The notes under the pieces: model-generated
What the model was told of the DNA's origin: nothing
The model's database searches: none
What the model saw: only the letters and a program-made list of their open reading frames with translations
Translations under genes and position numbers: made by a program
NCBI RefSeq assembly: GCF_910592395.1
Contig: NC_088309.1
Location: forward strand, 15,070,599-15,130,598
Origin: Lineus longissimus
Lineage: Eukaryota; Nemertea; Pilidiophora; Heteronemertea; Lineidae
DNA length: 60,000 bases
Direction of reading: 5' to 3'
Shown here: piece by piece, positions 52,115 to 60,000 of the stretch
Numbering within the stretch: position 1 is the stretch's first letter
Layout: each line of letters starts with the position of its first letter

Positions 52115-53880
52115 GTATGGGCCGTGAAAACCGCAAAAAGCGGTCGTACCTCGAATAGACGTTGGGTGGCGCTTTACATGTTTTTCTGTGCGCGGTCGTG
52201 CCTCAAATAGACGTCTTCACATGTTTTTGTAAGCGGTCGTCGCTCGCGCAAACTTGTCTTCCATGTTTTTGTGAAAGAGGACGTCGGAGAACGCGGTCGT
52301 ACCTCAAATAGACGTCTTCACATGTTTTTGTAAGCGGTCGTCGCTCGCGCAATCTTGTCTTGCATGTTTTTGTGAAAGAGGACGTCGGAGAACGCGGTCG
52401 TATATCAAAACAGACGTTGGGTGGCGCTCGCAATTGAAGTCTTTATTCAGCGTCAGCGCCATCTAGAGTTGGCCAATTAACAACGGTACCGTAGCAACAG
52501 CAGCGACAAAAATAGTCATCGTGGTAAGCGACACCTTTACACGGTACTTTGATGGCTATTAACATTGGCAGGTCCAGGCCTAGCTGATCCATTGGCACTG
52601 CCACTGGTGACAGGGGCATGGCCAACATGCCCACGGGCAGCACGGCGTCCATCAGGGCCAGCAGTGGAAAGAGCAGGAGGAGGAGGGCGAGGGTTGCCAT
52701 CACCACTAACGTTGTTAGGCCTAGTCAGGCTAGTGCCAGCAGCAGGTCTATAGGGAGGCGGGGCATGCTTGGTCTGTGACCAGGTCCGGGTTGATCATGA
52801 TTGTTCTGATCCCGCACGATGACCAGCATCTCTTGCAGAAGGTCAGCCATCCGATGTGTGTTACTTCTGCGAACGTCATCTGCATCATCACTCATGTCAC
52901 TTGACATTACAACTAGGCTATCACTATGCTAAACAACTGCTAGTGCTAATCACGAAAATACTAGTAAGAAATTACCGCCAACTGCGCTAACAACACAAAC
53001 AATAGGCCAGAGACCTCTATTAGCCAGCGTGTACATTCTGTGTACATTTTAATGAATATAGGTTGGTGAAAAAAGTACACCAAGGGTGCTTTAATTCCCA
53101 CCAAATTTTATTTGTGTTTTGAAGAGGCTTTTATCGAAATAATATTAAAAATTCAAAACATTCCAATACCGATTGCCTGAGAAAAATTGATTTGTGTACA
53201 ACATTGCCATCAAATCGTCACTCGCGGACTGATATAGGCCTATTAGAATACAAGTTCTAAACTGGCCAGTGAGACAATATTTCCTTAAATTATTATCAAA
53301 AGGTATATCCCCGTTATGGCCTGGCTCTGTGGATTAAGAATCAACCAAAGATTGAAGAATAAATCCACTTTCACCCATCACAGTCATGTATTTACCACAG
53401 CTTCACAGTTCAGTACGGACTATGTGTCAAGTGCCACACTTCCGCCTGTGGATGAATACATGTCTCTGCCCAATATTAAAGCTTTTTTTCTTCTTCGCTA
53501 AACCAGAGCAAAACTTCCTCCATCTTAGCTGCATTTCCACAAATGTGAACGAGCCGTCTCGAGCGCCACCCAACGTCTGTTTTTATATACGACCGCGTTC
53601 TTCGACGTCCTCTTTCAGAAAAACATGTGAGGCAAGTTTGCGCGAGCGCCACCCAACGTCTATATGTGATACGACCGCTTACAAAAACATGTGAAGACGT
53701 CTATTTGAGGTACGACCGCGTTCTCCGACGTCCTCTTTCACAAAACATGCAAGACAAGTTTGCGCGAGCGACGACCGCTTACAAAAACATGTGAAGACGT
53801 CTATTTGAGGCACGACCGCGCACCGAAAACCATGTCTATTCGATGTACGACCGCTTTTTCGCGGTTTTCACGGCCCATAC
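52115..53880. mobile_element. Foldback element with tandem-repeat arms and TTTA target duplication
   Basis: Ends GTATGGGCCGTGAAAACC and its exact inverted copy, flanked by TTTA on both sides (52111-52114, 53881-53884). Each arm (52115-52432; 53555-53880) holds ~100-120-bp repeats with AAGCGGTCGTCGCTCGCGC, GACGTCTTCACATGTTTTTG and GAAAGAGGACGTCGGAGAAC. The core may carry a small minus-strand gene (52443-52907). It inserted next to the preceding foldback element. Confidence 0.8.
52443..52907 (-). other. Possible passenger gene in the foldback core, unknown
   Basis: On the minus strand an ATG at 52907 opens 60 codons (acidic start MSSDMSDDADDVRRSNTHR, then a helical MADLLQEMLVIV). After the stop at 52725 the region stays unusually rich in Pro/Gly/Ala codons in more than one frame down to an AATAAA (complement of about 52439-52444). 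A frameshifted small gene of the element is possible. No family recognised. Confidence 0.3.
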
Positions 53881-53884
53881 TTTA

Positions 53885-54585
53885 GATTCCGAATCGGTAC
53901 CCAACATGCGTTGCGAAACACAAGTGATAGCTCTGTCGGTGACGGAGGGAACCAATTCGTTAGATACATACTACTCCGCTGTGACAATAGTGTGATAAGG
54001 CATACTCCTCCGCAGTGACAGTAGTGTGATGAGGTCGACCTACGGTGATATTTTGAATACCGGTATTAACTCTGCTTTTGGAGATTGGTGATAAGGCCGA
54101 CCTAATATACTTGAATATAAAACTCTGCTTTTTGAGAATGGAATCGATATACAGAATATCGTCGTCCAACATCCGTCCCCGTATAGCCCCGCTATGTTTC
54201 GAATGGGTTGGTAGCCTATGCTAGTGCGTAAAAAACTAAATAGATTTGGGCCCATTATGTCATACTAGCAGCTATTATCAACGCCACTTTATGGTCTATA
54301 AGTAAGGGAGGCTGTGCGGATTAGGCTAGGACAATGATCATGATATGCTGGCCTGGTGTCGGAAGGATACGGTAGCCTATGCACAGGCTCTTGAGTGTTA
54401 GTTATAGGGGTAGAGGGCCTAACCAGTCTAGGCCTATACCATACCATCTCTGGGGACAGATAATGCAATGCTAAAAAAAGAGGTGCCCATGCATTGGTGA
54501 AAATTTGTGTACAAAATAAACTTTCAATAATTTTGACAAAAACCAGTTCAGGAGAAAGATTAAACATGAGGAATGTAATGGCGAG
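53885..54585. other. Intergenic with short repeats
   Basis: Two or three copies of CTCC(T)CCGC(A/T)GTGACA(G/A)TAGTGTGAT (53968-54030). No gene. Confidence 0.45.
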
Positions 54586-54598
54586 TACGACTTTTTTT

Positions 54599-55029
54599 CA
54601 TGGGAGTACGATGTATAGTACCCCCAGGTATATGGCACAGCTTAATCCGCCGGCCATGAAGGAATTCCTTTATGGCCCAGTGGTTGGCGCGTTGGCCCCA
54701 GAGTGGAAGTTAAGCAACGTCGAGCGGTCAACCTTCGGATCGGTGACCGGCGCGTATAATACATCTGGCAGACCTTCTCACGCGATGCGAGCTCTGGATT
54801 TGTAGCTCGGTACTGAGACGCATGAAGCGCTAAGTAGGATCGCGGACGATCCATCTCTGTCCGAAGGGGGGAATGATGTATAGTACCCCAGGTATATGGC
54901 ACGGCTTAACCCGCCAGCCATGAAGGAATTCCTTCATGGCCCAGTGGTTGGCGCGTTGGCCCCAGAGTGGAAGTTAAGCAACGTCGAGCGCGGTCAACCT
55001 TCGGATCGGTGACCGGCGCGTACAATACA
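54599..55029 (+). mobile_element. 5S rRNA-derived SINE, dimer
   Basis: Unit 1 (54611-54875) and a 3'-truncated unit 2 (54876-55029), period 265 bp. Each contains a 5S rRNA-like stretch (54681-54757 and 54941-55022) with GAAGTTAAGCAACGTCGAGC and GGATCGGTGACCGGCGCG, the internal A and C boxes of 5S promoters. Just before it lies a palindrome centred on GGAATTCC (22 bp, perfect in unit 2). The dimer is flanked by TACGACTTTTT at 54586 and 55030, an 11-bp target duplication. Confidence 0.75.
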
Positions 55030-55339
55030 TACGACTTTTTGAAAACGGAACTATTTGGCCATGTACATAAAGCCTGCACCACACGGTGAAAATTTGCGTG
55101 ATGCAAGTGACACGCGTGCATGTTGCGACAGGCAAATTCTCACTATGTGGGGTCGTTTTTTGCTGCGTATCTTCCCTCGCGAGTCGAGACGCAGCCGATC
55201 TAGCATGTTTGATATTTTCTCGACACGCGAGGAAGTTAATCACCGTGTGGGGGCTACCTGCAGCAATGTTGCGCGAGTTCGACGAATCACAACAAGCATA
55301 TCGGTCACATGATTTATAGGTCAGTCACATGATACCAAA

Positions 55340-55552
55340 ATGGCAGCTCCCATTGAGTCGACAGATGTTTTGGCCGAAGACAAATTAGTTGTTTTGTGGC
55401 CAGAATACCCGTCCCTGTACGATGTACGTTCGCCTGACTTTAGAGACAGGGACCAGAGACAGCAGGCGATCAAAGAAATCGCCGAAAAGATACAACGGAC
55501 AAAGACTACGGTCCACGCGGCGCCGCCTCCGCCGCCGCCTCCGACGGAGTAA
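55340..55552 (+). pseudogene. MADF-domain protein, truncated N-terminus
   Basis: ATG at 55340. The first half of a MADF domain is clear (EDKLVVLWPEYPSLYDV, RSPDFRDRDQRQQAIKEIAE, to about residue 56). It then runs into a Pro-rich stretch that is the antisense of the opposing gene's Arg codons, marking the deletion junction near 55510. Confidence 0.7.
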
Positions 55553-55603
55553 CAGCAGGAGAATAAGGGCAATTTGGTCTTCTTGGTCCATAATACTTCT
55601 CAT
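55498..55603 (-). pseudogene. Harbinger transposase, truncated N-terminus
   Basis: ATG at 55603. Reads MDQEDQIALI, several Leu, then ten Arg, the usual acidic-then-arginine-rich start of Harbinger transposases. Everything after about 35 codons is deleted; the frame runs on antisense to the MADF fragment. Confidence 0.6.
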
Positions 55604-55902
55604 AGGATTTGACAGTTCCCGGGCGCCGCCATTTTGGTATCATGTGACTGACCTATAAATCATGTGACCGATCTGCTTGTTGTGATTCGTCGAACTCGCG
55701 CAACATTGCTGCAGGTAGCCCCCACACGGTGATTAACTTCCTCGCGTGTCGAGAAAATATCAAACATGCTAGATCGGCTGCGTCTCGACACGCGAGGAAG
55801 ATACGCAGCAAAAAACGACCCCACACAGTGAGAATTTGCCTGTCGCAACGTGCACGCGTGTCACTTGCATCACGCAAATTTCACCGTGTGGTGCGGGCTT
55901 TA

Positions 55903-56530
55903 GGCTGATGTTACATAGGAATGAGCTACTCACGCCACATTTTTCATCGACTCACGGCTCATTTTCACGTGTCACTCCTCATTTGTCACGAGTGACCGCG
56001 GCGGTTTACATACAGATCATTTTTCGCTCGTTCATTTGTCACTTGGATTTTCTCGGCGACGCACATGGACTCAGAAGAAGAAGAGATGGCAGCCATGCTG
56101 TTCCTGATGGAGAATAGAAAACGAAAGCGGAGGCGACGGACGAGAACAATGTGGTACATAAAAGTGCTGCATTTTTGCATTTTTTGTTTCTCATTTCCAA
56201 TCGAAATTAGCTATTGTATTAACGTGTAAACTAATGAAAATGCCGAAAAGTAGCTATACTCACAGTTTCGAAGGCGATATCACTACAAATGCACATGGAC
56301 GTCCACTTTCTTTGCCAGCTCATTTCACAAATAATGAACATGTCCATTCATCGCCTCACGCGTGAAATGACATGAAATGACGTGAGGCGACGAATGCGGG
56401 CAAAACTTACAAAATTCACTTCAATGAGAACAGGTCAATAGGTTTTCCAATGTCCATTCATCAGCTCACGAATGACGAGTGACAAATGAGTCGTGAGTCG
56501 ATGAAACGTGAGGTCTATGTAACTTCAGCC
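55903..56530. mobile_element. Second PIF/Harbinger-derived MITE with TTA target duplication
   Basis: Ends GGCTGATGTTACATAG and inverted CTATGTAACTTCAGCC, with TTA on each side (55900-55902, 56531-56533). Subterminal TCATCGACTCACGRCTCATTT is shared between arms. The left TTA is also the terminal TTA of the neighbouring element (55068-55902), so it inserted exactly at that element's edge. Confidence 0.8.
56066..56155 (+). pseudogene. Harbinger transposase N-terminal relic
   Basis: ATG at 56066 begins MDSEEEEMAAMLFLMENRKR then five more basic residues, again the acidic/hydrophobic/Arg-rich transposase start. It ends after about 30 codons. Confidence 0.5.
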
Positions 56531-56533
56531 TTA

Positions 56534-57120
56534 TGTATACAGGCGTCCACAGTGCTATAAAATTCTCTGTCCCAAGAGATGGTATAGACTGCTAAAAGAG
56601 GGGTCTAAGGGCCTGAGAGCCAAGTTCCTGGGCTTATCCATTCTTTTAGGACACTGCATGTATTGTATTTCATTTTCGCAGTAATGTTGCTGTTTCTCGG
56701 TTTTGACAGCACTATCGGTGACATCAATAAAAATCTGTTCACCTTACTAAAGTATGCTACTAGATTTGCATGCACGGCCCGTCTGAAACGGCCTTTTTCG
56801 CGTCAAACAGTAGCGGTATAAATGAATGTACCGCCTGGGCGAGTTACACGGACATACACAGTAACACACTTTTTCTGTGGACCAAAGAATGATCGGTCAT
56901 ACGTGGTCCCACAGTCCGGAGCAAAATCAAGTTTGCTTGTCCCCGGAAGTGAGTAAAATATTGAACGGTAAATCTGGTGTAGTTAGTAATAAGCGTTGCG
57001 TTCATTAGTGCAATTTAATGAACTACACCCATATATAACAAGCTCATCATTGTGATACAGGAAACAACAAAAGGCCCACAGCGCGGCATATTGAAGTGGT
57101 CCACGCAAGTGGGCGCGAAC
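56534..57120. other. Intergenic, nothing recognised
   Basis: No gene or repeat supported. Confidence 0.4.
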
Positions 57121-57337
57121 CTATATGTATATATATATAACCTAGAATCGGTTCTAAGACATCAAAACACTCCATACAAAATAACGCCCCGTTCATTATT
57201 ATGCAGTAAGTCTAGTTTTCGCGCCACAATGACCGACCAATCGATCGCTGTCGCACCCCGGTCACTTTCTAGCGGTCAATGTGAATTGGTCGATAATCAC
57301 TCGGGCAAATTTTGTGTGTGGGAAATGCCGAGTTATA

Positions 57338-59268
57338 CAGGGTGTACCTAAAAAAATGAAAACAGCGCAGGATCAAACAACGGTAGGCCCTACTTGTGAT
57401 CGTATAGAACCATCTGTGATGATGTTGCCGGATGCGGGGGGGGGGGTGGGGCTGGCAGAAATCGATCCTTTCATGACTGACAAGTATAAAGTTCACGGTA
57501 AGCTAAGGCCGCTGGGGTCAAAGGGTACTTTTCCAGAACGCAACCGACTGTGGCCAAGTCAAGGGCCTAGGATAGGGTCATTGTGTTGTGTTTCAATGGA
57601 AATTCTTTTTAAAACATTGTCCTTATGCAATTGCACGCAATTTTAGTCGGTCGAGAGAGTATAAAATGACCTCCCTTCCAATACATTTCATCCGTTTGCA
57701 CGCCCACCAAGCCGACGGTATGGACGCGTTGCCGAAAAGATGCTCCGTTCAAGAGATATTGAAGTACCTAGACGACTTCGAGGCTGCACTTGTGGCTGGA
57801 ATACTGTTCGCACCATGAAACAGTTTACTACAACATTCCGTATGGGACAATACGCTATTGGAACCGATTCGATATGGAACAGAAGCTTGAAAACGGCCAC
57901 AAACCGAGCTCCAAGAAGTGCAAAGCAAAGAACGTGGGCACGTGGATGGTAGTGGAGAATGAACTGTTTGAATGGTACGACGGTGTCCGTGGTAGAAGAG
58001 TTCCTGTCTCCGTGAAAGACCTCAGGCAAAAGGGACTGGAACTGTTCCAAGCGTGGTGGCAAGAACTAGATGAGGCGGATAGGGAGGACATTGCGAACAC
58101 CAAGCCAATCAGGCATAAATTCCGAGCATCTTGCGGATGGGCCGATGGGTTCAAAAAGAGGTAGCATTTCGTACAGAAAGGTGAATAAAACACTACCCAG
58201 TTACCGGTTGATGCCGCTGACCGTTGTGAACGCTTTCGAAATTACGTTACCGATTCCATTGACCGATTTGGGCTGGAGATGCGATTTGTCATAAAAGCTG
58301 ATCAGACTTTCTTTCTCTTCGATATGCGACCAATGTATACGTGCGCGAGAACGGGCACCCAAGTCGTAGACGTAAGGACATCACGATCGAACACGAAGCT
58401 GGGCTGCACCGTAACATTATGCATCTTCGCGAACGGCGGGAAGGCCAAAGCCCATATCACCTTTCCTAGGCGGGGATTCGTCCGTCAGTTGGATTCTTTA
58501 GAGGACAACGACCTGCCTGACAACGTTTGCGTCTCTTCATCACCCACAGGATGGGTTAGGGAGGAAACCATTCACAATTGGACGATAACGTTCAGGACCC
58601 ATACCTTGATGAACAACACTGTGAACAGTTCCTCTTGATTCTGGACATGTTTCGAGTCCATAGGACAGAGCCTTTCTGTAACCGACTGATAGAACGAGGA
58701 GGCATCTTAGATTACTTACCGTCCTGCTGTTCAAGCCTAGCCCAGCCTCTAGACGTCACAGTTATGAAAAGCTTCAAATGCCACGCACGACAGGAATGGA
58801 AGACGTGGAAAGTTGCGAATACCAACGACGATGGGCAGTGTGAGAAAATTACTTTGCGCCAGATCGTACAGATCATTTCGTTGGCATGGAATGGGGTCAG
58901 TGAGCAGGTTATTCACAATGGCTTCGAGAAAGCGCTGCGACCGCAACAGATTGAAGGTGGACAACAGCCAATAGGAGAGGATGAAAACGTCGATGGCATG
59001 GAGTTTTATGATGTTCTTGACTACTAAGAACTGTAACAGTTCAGTCTCCCAATTCTGAGGACTTCACCAATGAATTTGGACTGTTTCCTTTGAGAATTAA
59101 AGATGTTATTAGGGAACACATCCAAAATACGTTTACGTTTGAAATGATGGAACATTATTTTGGCAAACTTTCTTCAGAAATCTATACTTTGTCACTGAGG
59201 CACTTGCTATCGCCATTCCCCTCAACTACGTCCCGATCAACTTGTTCAGTGTTTTACAGAACACCCTG
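57338..59268 (+). mobile_element. pogo/Tigger-like (Tc1/mariner superfamily) transposon
   Basis: Ends CAGGGTGTACCT and inverted AGAACACCCTG, flanked by TA on both sides (57336-57337, 59269-59270), the expected dinucleotide target. It encodes a degraded transposase with CENP-B-type DNA-binding region and DDD catalytic domain. 1,931 bp. Confidence 0.8.
57588..59027 (+). pseudogene. pogo-like DDD transposase, frameshifted
   Basis: Pieces in order but in several frames: N-terminal segment 57666-57818, CENP-B-like helix-turn-helix 57790-58164 (TWMVVENELFEWYDGVRG, CGWADGFKKR), catalytic domain 58279-58638 (KADQT..FFLFDMRP, first Asp) and 58578-59027 (LILDMFRVH, second Asp; LAQPLDVTVMKSF, third Asp). 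The three catalytic aspartates remain, but at least four frame breaks and stops make it inactive. Confidence 0.8.
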
Positions 59269-59509
59269 TATACCTCTTATCAATGAAAACCAAGTAGGCA
59301 GGCTTTTGAATACCCCACGAAATCGATCTGACTAACATGTGACATTGATCGCTAGAAAGTGACCAGGCGTGCAACAGCGAGCGATTGGTCGGTCATTGTG
59401 GCGCGAAAACTAGACTTACTTCATAATAATGAACGGGACGTGAATCTTGTATGGAGTGTTTTGATGTCTTAGAACCGATTCTAGGTTATATATATATGTG
59501 ACGTGTATT

Positions 59510-60000
59510 TTCAAATTGCGATCATTTGAATGATCATTTGTTTTAATTCATTTAATTCATAGTGCTTTTTCCTCGGGTCTTTGAAGTAAACGACAAAGGT
59601 GGAATCAAATTTCATTTTTATGTTTTGATTTGATTGATTTTGAAACAGCATTGCACGACAATCACCAGTTACAAGTACATGTAGGATCCAAGATCAGTCC
59701 CTTCACCGCCGAGACTGGAAGAGTCTATCTATAATAGGTGTTTTCATAGTGATTAGCTGGTTTTGGCGAAAAAGGAAATGGCGACATGGCGAATATGGCA
59801 TAAACATGGTTGAGTAGTACACTACAGTGCGATATGACACACGGCATGACTGAGAAATGTGGCCCTAAAGGCCTGAACTCACTGTCGCGTTTTTACGCGG
59901 CGTTCGACGTTGCGTTAAAACGCCGCGATTAGCGCCACAAATGGTATCCATTGAATTCCATAGATGTGTTCCCACTTGGGCGAAGCGACAAAATACCTTG
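59510..60000. other. Right edge of window, nothing recognised
   Basis: No gene. A GC-rich inverted stretch near 59885-59935 (GCGTTTTTACGCGGCG, GCGTTAAAACGCCGCG) may be the end of another DNA element cut by the window. Confidence 0.4.

Larger units (their letters stand above)
55068..55902. mobile_element. Internally deleted PIF/Harbinger element with 275-bp TIRs
   Basis: Arms 55068-55342 and 55629-55902 are inverted copies (ends TAAAGCC(T/C)GCACCACACGGTG). The 286-bp core keeps only the starts of two genes facing each other: a MADF-domain start (plus) and a transposase start (minus). Same arrangement as the intact element at 33.8-38.0 kb, but different sequence. No clear target duplication. 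Confidence 0.75.
57126..59497. mobile_element. 157-bp inverted-repeat element split by a Tc1/mariner-type insertion
   Basis: Arms 57126-57282 and 59341-59497 match closely as inverted copies (ATATATATAACCTAGAATCGG, CATCAAAACACTCCATACAA, AGTCTAGTTTTCGCGCCACA). Little else of this element remains outside the inserted transposon (57338-59268). Superfamily unknown; AT-dinucleotide ends. Confidence 0.8.

Noticed and set aside
54681-55022. 5S rRNA genes
   Set aside because: Only the internal promoter-like part matches 5S, the ends do not, and the units have SINE structure with a target duplication.
55385-55603. Proline-rich and arginine-rich proteins on opposite strands
   Set aside because: They are antisense readings of one GC-rich run at a transposon deletion junction.

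Overview
The window is 60 kb of animal nuclear DNA. Genes here have GT-AG introns and AATAAA signals, there are no bacterial-type operons, and the repeat families (CR1-like LINE with a 2A peptide, Helentron, BEL/Pao, PIF/Harbinger, 5S-derived SINE, many foldback MITEs) fit a marine invertebrate. A deuterostome (echinoderm, hemichordate or amphioxus-like) seems most likely, but the sequence does not settle the phylum. It is almost entirely a transposon landscape. Only one small spliced gene (16.5-17.6 kb) and one possible terminal exon (39.1 kb) look like host genes.

Layout. 0-1.1 kb: array of ~305-bp units ending in a GACGAC tract and a hairpin; related arrays lie at 14.2-15.5 kb and, inverted, at 41.4-42.3 kb. 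2-11.2 kb (minus): a giant Helentron reading frame of about 2,860 codons, broken by one in-frame TGA. It carries an N-terminal 2A peptide, a Cys/Asp-x-His protease-like domain, a 17-residue repeat tract, HUH Rep, PIF1 helicase, and two endonuclease domains of which one has lost its acidic residues. 18.0-20.7 kb: palindromic and inverted-repeat MITEs. 21.1-24.9 kb (plus): CR1/L2-like LINE, also with a 2A peptide and also with a single in-frame stop. 25-29.9 kb: mostly unassigned, with degenerate tandem repeats and a CRE-rich stretch. 30.0-32.3 kb (minus): decayed Ty3/gypsy fragment.

33.8-38.0 kb: an apparently intact PIF/Harbinger transposon. Its MADF gene (plus) and DDE transposase gene (minus) are interlocked, each having an exon inside an intron of the other, and nested MITEs fill the introns and spacer. 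40.1-41.2 kb: two short piggyBac-like MITEs. 43.0-50.1 kb: a minisatellite split by a complete BEL/Pao element with ~195-bp LTRs, a primer-binding site, a polypurine tract and a 4-bp target duplication. 50.9-53.9 kb: two adjacent foldback elements. 54.6-56.5 kb: a 5S-rRNA-derived SINE, then a deleted Harbinger keeping only the starts of its two genes, with a second Harbinger MITE in its terminal TTA. 57.1-59.5 kb: a pogo/Tigger-like transposon (decayed DDD transposase) inserted in a 157-bp inverted-repeat element.

The elements do not form a host pathway. The recurring themes are 2A peptides in two unrelated transposon classes, a two-gene Harbinger system seen intact and as deletion relics, and repeated nesting of elements at one another's ends.
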